DNA of 64,000 nucleotides, taken from NCBI RefSeq assembly GCF_963678635.1, contig NC_087062.1:68435415-68499414 (forward strand), given 5' to 3'. The notes under the pieces were generated by a model. That model made no database searches, was not told the DNA's origin, and saw nothing but the letters and a program-made list of their open reading frames with translations. The stretch comes from Symsagittifera roscoffensis (lineage: Eukaryota > Xenacoelomorpha > Acoela > Convolutidae). The translations under genes and the position numbers were made by a program. This document shows, in pieces, positions 44,485-56,645 of the stretch (its first letter is position 1; each line of letters starts with the position of its first letter).

Positions 44485-45075
44485 TTTGCGTTGTTTCTTG
44501 GGAAAAATTTGCTATTTTAATCGAAAGCTGTAAGGTAGCGGAATGTTCCGTCAAATCTTATATGACATTCTAAGACGGGAGTTTTTTTTCTAGGATGGTC
44601 GTTCTGATGGAGAAAAAGGCGTTCAAAGTTCCTAATTTAGTTCATTTTTCAGTATAATCAAAATCAGCACCGTAACTCTCTACCTACGCACCAACTTACT
44701 ACTATTTTCTCGCTAAAAGATTCCTCTCGAAAAGTCTAGAGTTTGATCTAGATGGAATTCTAGGAAAAAAGCACCCAAGGACGACCTTTTGAGTGCTGAA
44801 GCGGGAACCTTTGCCCTCCCCTAAACGGGTCCTTAATTTTCGGAAAAACTGGTTTTGATTCGCTTTTGCTTTTAACAAAACCCGATACACAAAACTTGTT
44901 CAAACATAAGAGATAACCAAAAACCAAAAACTAGGCGCCCTAATAATCTCATTTTTTCTGATTTTTCTATATAAAGTAGAAAATACGAACTCAGATTAAA
45001 TACCGGTGAAAAGCAGCTGTGTGATTGTTGAAAGAAGAATGAGGGGGTTTTTTAGCGACTTCGACTATGCGGTAG
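44485..45075 (+). repeat. Paralogous block, copy 2
   Basis: Counterpart of 41225-42020 without the fold-back insertion. Shares the TATATAAA sequence and the GGACGACCTTTTGAGTGCTG block. Confidence 0.75.
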
Positions 45076-45463
45076 AAGAGCTCAATCATGGGTGGAGATG
45101 GGTGGGGGGAGGGAGTGAGAAGAGAATTGGTGGAAAATTTTATGAGTGGGTGTTAGAGGGGGGGGGGGGGGGCAGAGATATGATAAAGATTCAGTTTTGG
45201 GTCCGATTTCACTTACCAAAAGAACGAAGCAAGCGATAAGCGGCATGAAGTTGTTTTGCATCCGACTTGTTAGGGCAACCATTATCGAAGCAAAAAAGAT
45301 AAAATAATCAGCAGATGAAATAACAGACGGGCTTTGTTATCCCCAAAATTATGTTTACTTTCTAGCTGATGTCAATTGTCAAATAATCCCAGACCACTTC
45401 CAGCTATAAACTTTCATGTCAAATGCACACGTCATTGAATTATAAAAAAGCTGAGAAGGAAAA
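45076..45463. other. No gene seen; G-rich tract
   Basis: GA/GT-rich stretch with a G13 run near 45160. A 77-codon frame here is composed of Gly/Arg/Trp from the G run and is not a gene. Confidence 0.4.
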
Positions 45464-45559
45464 ATGAAAAATGAAAAAGTTCTTTCGGAAATTATCAAAA
45501 AATTAGGAATTGATGCAAGTTCCGCTGATGCCACGGGGCAACCTTTTCCACAATTATGA
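45464..45559 (+). other. Small open frame of 31 codons, unknown
   Basis: ATG 45464 to TGA 45557-45559, starting MKNEKVLSEIIKKLGIDASS. The first half looks like a helix and the composition is protein-like, unlike the surroundings. It could be a lone exon or relic. Confidence 0.25.
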
Positions 45560-45599
45560 TATCTTGCTTTTATTGCAGGTAGTAATAAGTTAATAATGC

Positions 45600-47900
45600 C
45601 TACGCCCTTCAGTTTGACAATCTACAACAGAAGTGATTCATTGTTGCAAAAATTGCACCAACATGGCTACGCGTTTAATACTAATGTCGAAAATCAATAT
45701 GCCTCCCAAGACTTTTTCCTGCAAAATGAGAATTAAAATAACCCATATTCCAAAGTTTCAGGCCTTAAAAAATCGAAGGACAGACGCACGAAAAAAAAAT
45801 TTGTTCATTGTATCATAACTATGAACAAAAAGTTACAAACTTTTTGTCCCTCAAAAGTTACAAACTTTCAGCATCATAAAAAAATTAAATGTGTAATGAA
45901 ATATGTAAAACTTGACACAGTCAACGCAGTGGTTTTTAGGTAAAAATGTTGCTGCAAAAAAAATGTATTTTATTTATAGTTCTTTTCACTCTCATTTCTT
46001 TTAGACTGAAATCAATAGATCAATGTTGTACAATAAAACTATAAAGGCGTATATGTATGTTATGAGTCAACAAATATGAAGATAGAGGTAAAGCGGAGCT
46101 TCGCCACAAACATAAAAAACATAGTTCAAAAAATGGAAAATGTTGAAACAACTTTTTTCTGTGTAACTCAGGTGTCAACTAAAGCTGCAGGTACACGAGC
46201 GATAATTTTTGAATTTGTTATACTGATGCAAAATGAAATGCGTACTGATAGTTATTACTTTACTAGAGTAAGTGAGAAGAGTAAAAAAAATGATTTGTTG
46301 GAATTTTCATAAACACATCAACAACAACTCAAAATTTTGATATTTACTGGAATCATTGCTTTTGGTGTCTAATGTTGGCGTAACCGCTTCTTCAAAAACA
46401 ATTCTGTAATTTAAAATTAAACCAAAAACTCAAAATTGGGAGGGTAGTTCTTGCAAAAAATCAAAAGTTTCAAAAAACAGTGAGAAAATAATTTTTTTTC
46501 GAGGGCCATAACAGTTTGTATCAATAAAAAAATTAGGCGTAACCGCGAATGCAAATGAACTTCCAACTGTTTTTTGGATTGAACTCAATTTTAGATACGG
46601 GAGTGTAGTTTTCGAGAAATTTTGAAAAGTTCAAAAAATCGGCGGATAAGTCATAAATTTAATCGCGTTCTTCTATCTGTTATCTCCATTGAGCCCACAA
46701 TCTGGAAATTGAGAAGTTATCTCTCGCGAAAAATCCACCAGTCCAAAAATCAAAAATTTGACTATTCCGATGGCCATACTTTTACGTTGAAAGTTATTTG
46801 GTCGCAGCTGCTCATTTGAGAAAGCTATTTCTATACGTTTTTTTTCCTTCGCACCAAAGCCTCCAATTTGTGGGTTAGTTATTGATTAAAAGAAAAAACC
46901 AAAAAGATGGGACAAAAATTCCCACACACAGGCTTTTTAGAAGGCTGTAGACATAAGTATAAAATAAAAAAAGAGAGACTGGGGGAATATGCAGGCACAC
47001 ATGGAATTAGGCGTTCTTTTCATTGATATCCTTTTGTTTGAAAATCGTTAGAATAGTTTTTTGAGAATAATTTTGAAAAATTTTTGCAAAAAAAAGAAAA
47101 TTTCTTCAGAGCCACAAAAAATAAAATAAAAAAGTCCATCTCCTAATTTCCAAGAAAATGTTTTGATCTAACAGAGTTTTAGGCAAACATGCAAAGCAAG
47201 CAAGACATGATTTTTAGATTAGCAACGGGACAAAACTTACGAAGCGGAAACAAAGCCGACCTTTTTTGGCAGACACAAGCTGAGCCGAAAAAAAACAGCT
47301 TCTATCAAAAAAAACATTCAAAAAGTCCCACTTTGAACTACTATGCACAACACTTGCAAATACCATAAATATAGTTTACAGCACAAGAAAAATCCGGGAC
47401 ATGGCAATTAAGCCGGTAAAACGAAGTTCCGTCAAACCAATGTATGCCCGAATTTTTTTAAATTACATATAAACTGAAAAAAAAGGTCTGGCCGTAATTC
47501 GAACACGGACCTTAGGATGCAAAGCAATGTCCTTTTCTCTAGACCAAGTGCAAAGGAAATTGAAAGTTGTTAAGTTCAATATTAAAGTAAGTTGGAAATT
47601 CGTACGAAAAGTTGTTTCCGGAAAAAGTCTAGTTTCCAATAACAAAACACTTAAAAATATTAATGATAATTCTTGTTTCTGCGATTCGCAGAGGATCTAT
47701 GAAAGGCTTTCGCAAGTGTAAATAAGTCAAAGAATGAAGCCAAATTCACTCCATTCCTCGCGACTCGCAGTAAAATATTCTAATAGAAAAATTTGAACTA
47801 ATTTTTTCAATGCCAACACCTTGTTTTAAGCTTGTTTTTAAAATCTGAGTCAAGCAGTGGGAAATTTAAGATGATACTTTACTCGACCCTATCAGACCTC
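45600..47900. repeat. R3-containing region, paralogous to 53.4-55.2 kb
   Basis: Shared blocks in the same order: CTGCAGGTACACGAGCGATA, GGCGTAACCG (GGCGCAACCG), GATACGGGAGTGTAGTTTTC (TTTGGCGGGATAGTTATC), GCAGGCACACA, CACTTGCAAATACC and TCTAGTTTCCAATAACAAA. Frames at 45633-45818 and 46076-46312 fall in this repeat and are probably not genes. Confidence 0.5.
47485..47546 (-). repeat. tRNA-derived repeat with A and B boxes
   Basis: The reverse complement has TGGTCTAGAGAAAAGG (A-box-like, D-stem GTC/GAC) and CCGTGTTCGAATTACGG (T arm with 5-bp stem). The anticodon arm (TTGCTTTGCATCC) no longer closes, so it is a pseudo-tRNA or SINE head rather than a working tRNA gene. Confidence 0.6.
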
Positions 47901-48740
47901 TTGTTTAGGTGCATTGAAAATAAATGAAAGCCAAAGCACCACTTTTTGGCGAAATTTAGATTTCTAACTCCAGAAATCATTGAAATTTCCCTTCCGCTCC
48001 GTCCGAATAAAAGGTACATCAAAATTGAACATCAACCTTTAAAGGGCACTCATTAGGTTAAATAATGTTTTTTTTTACGAAAAGGAGGGGCAGATTTTTG
48101 CCTCTCCTCAAGAACTCGACTCCTTGATCAAAGAATACATCTTCACTGAATTCGCTTTTTGTATTTTTCCATTAAATCATTAGTGTCTTCCCTTCCCATT
48201 AATACTGTGGTGATATATGTCAACCAGTCAAAATGTTCAGCAACCTATTTTGAGCAAAAAAACTACCAATTGCAAAAAATTAACCAAATTAGTTTTAAAT
48301 ATGTCAAATCAATGTTTCGATCTTTGTCACGAATTCGATACAATTGAAACAAGCTTCTCGCATCAGGGTGAAGTCCTGAATGTTCCGACTGACTTTTAAG
48401 GTCTATTGGGTAGTGTTTGCCTCAAAACATTTTTTTAGAAATATCTTCCAAAAAAGGAGTTTTTTGAAAAATGCCCCCCCCCCCCCCTCGCTATATGAGG
48501 TAACAAGTGATACATCCCAATTGAACTAGAAACAAATCTATCTTAACTGCTCATTTTTGCTTTGATGCTGAAAAGATAGCGCCAATTCAATTCAATCGCT
48601 TGGCAAAATCGTTCCAAATGAAATATAAGCACGATAATTGGTTTTATTAATTTCATTTACGACTGAAATTTTAACGCTTAAAAATTTATATGGATAGCCT
48701 AAAACGCAGTCGGAAGATTCAGAGTCTTCCTCGGACACGA
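47901..48740. other. AT-rich stretch with R1 end fragment
   Basis: Inverted R1 terminus at about 48360-48395 (CATCAGGGTGAAGTCCTGAA, ATGTTCCGAC). A C run lies at about 48476-48488. No gene is supported. Confidence 0.45.
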
Positions 48741-48744
48741 ACAA

Positions 48745-49230
48745 TTTTACTGTTCCGAATTTCGAAGAAAAGGAATATTTATGCTTGGGGTGGTTTTTTT
48801 CAGTCAATTTTCGGCGATCGAAATAACAATTTTTGACTAAACATTTTTATACTCTTTTGAAGATATCAACTACTTGAAGTCAAATATAAAAATATATTCA
48901 ACATCCAACCAATTTTTGCAAGATTAAGGGAGTTTGAAAGTTGCCAATTTGGCCATGTTCTGGACTAATTTATGTGCGCTTTGAGGATCTTCTGAGGATT
49001 TATAATGCTGAAAATGTAACAAAAATAATTTATGCGTGGCGAATTACCCCGCACAACAAAATCTTTCCAAATTGAATTGAGGCTAACTTATGGTCGAATT
49101 AATTTTCTACGTCTCAGATTTTCACAACTGATCTTTGATATTGTCTAAAAGATTTTTTTCCAAAAACTATTCGATATGGATTAAGGGGCAGTCGGACTAT
49201 TCAGGATTTGTTCCTGTATATAAAAGCAGT
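48745..49230 (+). repeat. R1 family repeat
   Basis: Starts CTGTTCCGAATTTCGAAGAA, has GGGGTGGTTTTTTTCAGTC, and ends GCAGTCGGACTATTCAGGAT then AAGCAGT, where the 49231 element is inserted. Confidence 0.65.
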
Positions 49231-50127
49231 CCCGCACCGGAGTTCCATGGATAATAATCGATTATATTGAATTTTCGTGGTCTGTCTCAATAAATTTCGA
49301 TAATAATCGATTATATTCGATTGAAAAAGGATTATAATGAAACTATTTCTCTAATCAATAAAATCCGAATACAATCGATTATAATCGATTATAATCAATT
49401 ATTTTTGAAAGAAAATGAAACTTGTTTTCGAGGCGAAATAATCCATTTTTAAACGATTATAATCGATTATAATGGATTTTTCGAGGGGTTATTCTTGAAA
49501 TTTACAATTTTGTTCAAAATTATCTCATTTCCTGTTTAGTGCAGTTGCTACGAATTACGTTTCATAAAATGTTACATTTCAGAATAAAATTTACCCCAGT
49601 TTACCGCCACCACCCCCTCCCATCATTTACCCTCCCCCAGTTTACCAGTCGTCCATTTACCCTCCCCCAGTTTACCCGAAGTTTATTTATCCAACCCCCC
49701 CACAGCTTCTCCCCCCCCCCCCCAGCTGAGGGGGAGGGAGGAAGCTTGAGGGGGCGAGGGGATGACGTTGAGACATGCCATGTAGTAAAAGACATGGCAT
49801 AAATTCTGCAAAATTTTCTCGCAAAATTTGCAATATTTTGAAAAAATAGTCGAATTTAGTTCTAAAAATGAAATGGATTATAATGGATTATTTTGGCAAA
49901 AATAATCGATTTCAGTGACAAATATAATGGATTATAATCGATTATAATGGATTATAATGGATTTTTATTTTTCAAAAAAATCGATTTTAATGACCACATA
50001 ATCGATTACATGGTCTAAATTTGCCACAATAATGGATTATAATGGATTATAATGGATTATAATGACAACATTTTAGACAACATTTTTCCATTATAATCGA
50101 TTATTATCCATGGAACTCCGGTGCGGG
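49231..50127. mobile_element. TIR element made of ATAATCGATTAT / ATAATGGATTAT blocks
   Basis: CCCGCACCGGAGTTCCATGG followed by ATAATAATCGATTATA at the left is exactly inverted at 50092-50127. Inside both flanks are many copies of TTATAATCGATTATAAT and TTATAATGGATTATAATGG. It lies inside an R1 terminus (AAGCAGT / TGTTGTTC). A G/C-rich block at 49590-49760 may be a nested insertion. Confidence 0.75.
49590..49760. repeat. Pyrimidine-rich block with TTTACCCTCCCCCAGTTTACC repeats
   Basis: CAGTTTACC recurs three to four times at about 20-35-bp spacing, followed by a C run and CAGCTGAGGGGGAGGG, whose G side pairs with the C side. It splits the surrounding element. Confidence 0.6.
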
Positions 50128-50800
50128 GTGTTGTTCAATAACGATCATTTTAAATAAAATTGAGCACGACTCTTCGTATATTTGGGCTTGTTCGTTGTTT
50201 TGCTTGCGCTGTTTCTAAGTTAGTATCTTAATCTATACATGCGATTTCAAGCACTTGCCTGCTAGACTTATTAGACATATCTGTTATGTGTTTAAACTTA
50301 ATTATGAAAGCCTTTGTTTTACATTGAAAAAATACAAAAAAGATGAAATAGGGTAACTGAAAACAGTTTTCTTAATTACCGAAAAGAGACAACTTTTCTC
50401 ATCCTAATTCTTTTCCTCCTAGTTTTTTCTTTATTGTTCCGGTTTCGAAGAAAAGGAAATATATGTTGTCCACTGTTTGATTGATAGTAATTTTGTCCAC
50501 AGCTTGCCACGCAGCAGCCTTGTTTATGTTTTAATATAATCCTGTTTGATGTTTTTATTTTATTTTGTTGGTTAAATCTCTTTTGAAGTTTAGAGTCTTT
50601 TATTTTGCACCTGGAAAACTAGTGCACTTTGCTTTATTGTTTACAAAAAATAAAAAAAACATACGAATCTGCCATACAGACTTGATACAAACTTTGAAAA
50701 TTTTTCTAACTTCCGCTTTAAAGTAATGAAACCTTGATTTGATTTTTGTACAAAAAATCTGGGACAATCGAAACAAATCAACGCAGTGAACGTTTTTTGC
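50128..50800. other. No gene seen; partial R1 start
   Basis: TTGTTCCGGTTTCGAAGAAA near 50434-50455 is an R1 5' hairpin without the rest of the unit. Otherwise featureless AT-rich sequence. Confidence 0.4.
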
Positions 50801-50807
50801 GCTTAAA

Positions 50808-51014
50808 AAAGCTGTAGAGAGGGTTGATCATGGAGAACTTCTAAACAAAATTGACTCTTAAGGATTGCGTGGCCCCATTTTTGAACTTTCGACATCCTAC
50901 CTCGAAAACAGGGCACATTTTGCGTACCCTTGTGAAAGTAAATCATTACCGACACGCATTTCTTATGAAGTGGCACATGGTTTTGTTTTAGGTCCACTTC
51001 TTTTAATAATCTAG
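50808..51014 (+). pseudogene. Non-LTR (LINE) reverse transcriptase fragment
   Basis: One frame, with a single internal TAA, reads AVERVDHGELLNKIDS, GLRGPIFELSTSYLENRAHF and AHGFVLGPLLLII. This matches the RT region of LINEs where a DHxxLLxKLxxxGIRG motif is followed by the SYLxxR segment and the PQGSVLGPLLF motif 5'-adjacent to the YxDD domain. Only about 68 codons survive. The clade cannot be decided. Confidence 0.8.
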
Positions 51015-51600
51015 GAGTCTAAACAATAGAATCTTTAGTGTATATTGTCTTCAGTGTCTATTGTTTAGTGTTTATTGTTTAGACAAAATAAAGAAAAATA
51101 AATTTAAAGAACTTTCATCCTCAAATAAATGAAGATATAATTCGGCTGACCAATTAATTGCCTACATTCAAAATGGAATTACGTCGAGCCAATGAAACTT
51201 GGAGAACTTGTATCAGACAACAGAAGACTAATTAAAAATTATATGACCAAATTAACCGTCGCAATGGAAAAACGCGACTACTTGCTCCGATGAGCTCGCA
51301 TTCGACACGAAATGACCATGTGTAAAAATTTGAGTCGCCCGAAAATAATACGACCAATGAGCTACCCTACATTCAAGTTGAACATTTATGTTGCCAGGGA
51401 TAACTCGCCACGCATAATTAATTCGTGCTACGATTTCAGGATTATGGATAAAATTAAGTCCAGAGCATGGCCAAATTGCCAATTATTTTTGCAACAAAAG
51501 ATTGGAGAAATTTTTTTAAAATTGATTTCAGGGAGTTGATATTTGCAATGAGGTGTAATTTTTTTGTTAAAAACTATGAGTTCCAACGCCAAAAATTTAT
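51015..51600. other. Possible continuation of the LINE fragment, otherwise no feature
   Basis: TATTGTTTAGTG-like short repeats at 51040-51090. Frames around 51150-51300 (GELVSDNRRLIKNYMTKLTV) have some coding character, but no motif. Confidence 0.3.
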
Positions 51601-52195
51601 CGAATAAAAAACCACCCAAGTATAAATATTCGGTTTTCTGTAAAAGTCGGAACAACAAGGCCTCTTGTATAACAGGGAAAAACCGTTAATGTTCCGATTG
51701 CTCCTTTATCTATATCGATTAATTTTGGGGAAAAACATTAAAAACTATCATTTGTGGACAATATCAAAGATCAGCTGTAAAAAGTCAAGTAACGAAATTA
51801 TAACGACCGATTAGCTAGTCCTAATTCAATTTGGAAAGATTTTGTAGTGCAGAATGATTTGTCAGGCACAATTAGTTCGCGTTACGCTTTCAGCGTTTTT
51901 AGTAAAATCTTCAATGAGCGCTTAAGAACCTGGCCAAATTGGCAATTTTCAAACACCCATAACTGTGCAAAAAATGATCGGAGGTGAAATATCTTTTTAC
52001 AATCGATTTCAAGGGTATAATACCCCGATATCTTCAATGGGGTATAATATCTTTCGAACAAAAACTATTTGATCGCAAAAAATTGATTGAATAAGAAAAA
52101 CCACCCAAAGCATAAATTTTCCGTGTTCTTTGAAAGTCGGAACAAAAAAACCACTCCAAGCATAAATAATCAGTTTTTTCGAAAGTCAGCATTAC
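51601..52195 (-). repeat. R1 family repeats, minus orientation
   Basis: AAAAAACCACCCAAGTATAAATATTC then AAAGTCGGAACAAC is the inverted R1 start, repeated at about 52090-52145 and 52150-52190. The inverted end CAGGGAAAAACCGTTAATGTTCC is at about 51678-51700. Confidence 0.65.
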
Positions 52196-53400
52196 GAGGC
52201 GAAACTTTGCACTGGATAGGCGCACAACTTTGTGTCTGTATTTTCCTGAATTCCAGAGACAAGTCTTTAAGCATGTTAAAATTCATGTTAAAGATCAAAA
52301 GGAATGAAAGAACAAAAGAAGAACAAAGGGAGCGTCCTTGTTGCATAATCCACTTACAATGCACAAAATGCACAGTTTGGCCTCGTAATGAGAACAAAAA
52401 CCCAACCGAGCGAAAACTTTCTTCCACTTTGAAAGAAAAAAAACTATCAATTCCGAGCATCTAATGCCAGTGAAAACTGGAAATTTTTTGAGCCAACTTC
52501 ATATCGAACCGATTGAAAGTGCAGCGGAACAAAGCGATCGCTACTTATTAATTAAAATTCCTAGCTGTCTATTGTTCTCACATTTCCCGGTGTTTCAGAG
52601 TCAATATTTCCCAGTTGTAAAGTGATCCCAGCTTTCGCAGCACCAGAAATTATTAGGTAAAGCAGAGCAAAAATTGTAATTGAGTCAGATGTATTTGTTT
52701 GCATTGTTGCTTATGCGTAATTTTTGAAACTGAAAAAGTATTTTAAAAGAGTTTTTATTTTAAAAGAAAACTCGAAAAAAGGAACTTTTTCAAAATATAA
52801 AAACTAAATATTTAGATCAGTGTGCACTTGATGTTATTCGCGCTATTAAACATTGGAGATAATCAGCGAAATGGATCAAAAAGACAACAAGCAGATGCAA
52901 GCGTGTCGCCATTGAACTGAAGCACATCAATTTTTCTGTCCTTAACACCTCAGTAGTCTAACACCCTTCTAAAAACGCTCAACTTCTACTGAGATGAAAT
53001 GGCACTTGGGTTGTTCAAAAGTCAACAACTCCGAAAAACCCCAGTTTAAATGGATTCTCGGAGAATTGAAAGCAAAATTACAACTAAAAGCATTGAATTG
53101 ATGAGAAACAACGACAAGCAAAGAGTTTTTGCTTAAGTAATCAAATTTCGTAGAAAATTGCGTTCAGAGGGGAAAAATATGATTCAACTGACAGGCGTGA
53201 AAAAATCTTTCCACTTCATTTGGTACCATAATTTTATGATTTGGCAAAAACATTAATTTACCGAAAAGAGAAAAGATTCGAGAAACAAACACGGAATAAA
53301 AAAAATTAAAGCACACTTGAAAGAAAAATAGCCAAACATTTTCATTAACACAGAAGCGATGCAAAGCTTCGCACCACTTGAGATACAACACAATCATAAA
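52196..53400. other. No supported gene
   Basis: AT-rich. The 125-codon frame 52087-52464 starts inside R1 sequence and is Lys/Asn/Ser/Thr-rich without a motif. I saw no repeats that match elsewhere in the window. Confidence 0.4.
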
Positions 53401-55160
53401 AAAGAAGTAAAAAGAAAAATGTTGGAAAAAAATTAGAGAACCAAAAAATTTGGCGCGGGTCGATAAAATAATACTAGCTGCCGAGCTAAATCTGCAGGTA
53501 TATGTTTGAACCTCTTTGAACTTGTTGTACTGAAGCGATATGAAATAAGTAATTCAAAATAGGACTTTGCCCAAAACTAAAATAAGGATGAAAAAATTTT
53601 GAGACATTGGGATTTGAGGACGTAAAGATTCTGAGGACGTAACAATTCTCTTACTAAAATTAAGGTTTCGCCGTTCTGTAGGACAAACTTTTGCATCAGC
53701 ATCAGGTACTTTTAATTGAGCTCCCAGATTTGATAGGGTAGTTTATAAAAAAGCCAAAAATTTCATCAAAAGTTTCTAAAAAAAAATGGCCAAAAGATAA
53801 TAAAAATTCACTTTCAGGAACACATGCCTTTTTTGAAGGACGCATTTCGAGGCAGCTTCAGCGGGGAAAAATTCCAAAACAGGTTTTCTTGACCACTTAA
53901 CCTGAAAAATGACGGTAATTTTCGAGAAAAGACAAAGTTTTCAAAACACAGTGAAAGTATCAAAAGTACGATTTTTTTTAAAAGATAATTACTTTTTTCT
54001 CAAACAAGTTGGGCGCAACCGTTTGTAAAAATAGGTTTTAAGCAACCGGTTGCTTCAAATTGACCCCTGATACCAGATTTGGCGGGATAGTTATCGAGAA
54101 ACCAAAACATTTTCAATAATTGATCAACAAATCAAACATTTGAGATTTCCGAGACTCATAACTTTTTGTGTACAAAAATTAGAGCTTAGCTAAAACAAGT
54201 CTGTGTACAAAAACAAGTCACGCAACCAGTTGTTCTGATTAAGCCAAGAAACTTGTGTTTTGATCATAAGTTTTGAGAGAAGTCAAAGTTTGAACAAACA
54301 GTATTAAAAACCATGAATTTGACTTTTCCGAGAGCGATAAGAAATTGTGTTAAAAACATTGTAAATGGCCGCTGATGCAGTAGATTTTCTCACTATCCTT
54401 TAACTTCATTGAACCCGCATTCTCAGATTTGGCAACGTAATTTTTAAGAAAACAAAAAATCAAAAGTATGGGTCAAATTTTTGCCCAGAGATTTTTCGAA
54501 AGCCGTAGATAGAGACGTTACGGAAAACAAAAGAGGAGAGTTTGCAGGCACACAGACACAGAAGATAGGCTGTCACGCGCGTTTTTGAAAATCAATAAAT
54601 TAGTTTTCGAAATAAAATCCGAAGTGCTCAATAAAGAACAAAAAACCCAATCCCGTTCGATTTCATGGAACCAAAACTCTAGACTTATCAAACTAAATTT
54701 TTAGGCACAAATGCCAGGCAACAAATGTGATTTTTAAACTTTCAACGGAACAAAATTTGATGTGGAAAAAAAGTTGAGAAAAAAACTGTTTTTATAAGTT
54801 TCAAGTCTTCCTTGAAACAACAATGAGTAAGACTTGCAAGTACCGAAAAACTGAGTGCTGAAACCTTAAGCACGTAAACAAAAGTCCAATAAATCAATTT
54901 TAACCGGAAAAATTTTTTCAATCGCATATACACTGATTCGAACGCCGGAAATTATTATTTCACAAAGGCAATGGCGTAACCTTTGGGCCATGTGCGAAAG
55001 AACCTGGAAGCTGTGAAGAATCAATAATGAAGCAAGTTGAAAATTTGTAAGAAATGTTGTTAACGGAAAAAAAAATCCCGATTACAAGACACTTGCTTTC
55101 GTATGGCTTTACATTAATCTGGATGTATTCAAAGGGTGTGAACCCTCTCAATCTGGAAAA
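53401..55160. repeat. R3-containing region, second copy
   Basis: Same order of blocks as 45.6-47.9 kb (CTGCAGGTATATG, GGGCGCAACCG, TTTGGCGGGATAG, GCAGGCACACAGACACAG, GACTTGCAAGTACC, ATTACAAGACACTTGCTTTC). Strongly diverged. Confidence 0.5.
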
Positions 55161-56645
55161 ACCTGTTTATGTTAACTTCAGCTGAATTTTTAACCAAATA
55201 AAAAAAATTAAAACCCTCAGTGAAGCAGCAACCCCCAGGTGATTTATCTGACTGTTTTTAAAAGGGTGAAGATTGCGGGCTATATGTGAATGGTGACTTT
55301 TTAAAATTCTGTTTGCGGTTTGCGTTCAGGTCAGAAAAGGAGGTGCATTTTTTTGTGAATAAAGTTTCTTGTTAAAAAACCAGGATATCATGTTTCGCAT
55401 TTTCCGGTAACCAGTTTGCAAAAAAAAATAAATTTGATTTTATACAAAACCGGGGCGTTTAAAATTTCTAAGCAAACTAATACGTCCGAGTTGTGATCAA
55501 ATTAGTCTATATAAAATTAACTTTTTCTAAGATACTCGGATAACTGAAGAAAAAATGGAAGCTTTTTAGCATTGTCAAAAAACTTAGATTATGTTTCAAA
55601 AGTTGAATATTTAAAAGTTTTAGAGATGTCGCGATTTTGATACGTTTTTAATTGCTAGCTTTAACGCATGTCTAGTAGTTAGTGTAGAATCCTCAATCTC
55701 GCAATAGATAAATAATAACAAGACTATTCGTAACAGGGTGAAGCCTTGAACGTTCTGAAACCCATTTAAGGTCCAGAAAATAAGTCGTTTTTTAAGAAAT
55801 TTGAAAATTGATTTAAGGAAAATCACAAAAAATATGAATTTTTTGATTTTTTTAAAAACATTCCTCTAGTGATATGAGAAGCGTCTAGCGAAGTTTTAAA
55901 TTTTCCTGATAGCTTGACTAAATTTTAATTGGAGCAATGGAGATGGATTAAATCGACAGTCACGCATTATGAGAACAAAGTATGAGCTCACGGTGTCAAT
56001 AGCTTTCAAATGTTACTTAAAATTCCATTCAAAAATTACTAGTTAAGAAAACGAAACTTGTCTGGAAAAAAAGCAGCTCCACAATCTAATTTTGAAATTC
56101 AACCAGCAATCTGGCATGCGGGATTGATCAACAAACCGCCATATCTACAAGTTACCATATATTGAAGCCAAAATTACATAAAAATTGCGTAACATAATTG
56201 CAAAAAAAACAGTGACCGCAGCCTCTAGCGTGTTGTGAGCTGCTAATTCAAGGTAAGACTCTATTCAAAAATTAGAGCGCGTTGTCACCTAAAATCATTG
56301 ACTACAAAACCACTTTTTTCTCATTTTTCAAGATTGCTAATCGGTTTTAAGACCGCTTGTCTGAAAATTCGGTTTGATAGAATGATCTTTCTTTTTGTTT
56401 TATGTTGCCCCTTCGGTTCGTTTTCATGCCACTTTAATCGTTATCAACTTGGTTTTGATGATTTATTAACTTCTTTTGAATTGGTAGTTCAACTGCTAAC
56501 TACGAGTGATTTGAAACAGCGTCAAATATCAAAAATGAACGTCAGATGAGGTCGAGTGAAATATATCATAATCCTTTCTGCGGTGATTCAGTTTTGAAAC
56601 ATTTAAAAAGGAATCGTGAAGCTGATGAAAACTGGTACAAAACTT
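55161..56645. other. No supported gene
   Basis: An inverted R1 end (AACAGGGTGAAGCCTTGAAC) lies at 55732-55751. The 83-codon frame 56298-56549 has membrane-like Phe/Leu stretches but no start or domain that supports it. Confidence 0.4.

Noticed and set aside
45006-45239. 77-codon Gly/Arg-rich frame
   Set aside because: Produced by the G13 run and GA-rich sequence.
47485-47546. Working tRNA gene
   Set aside because: The anticodon arm does not close and the acceptor arm is incomplete in a full cloverleaf reading. It sits in a dispersed repeat.
52087-52464. 125-codon plus-strand frame
   Set aside because: Its first part is R1 repeat sequence in inverted orientation. The rest is Lys/Thr/Ser-rich with no motif or splice support.
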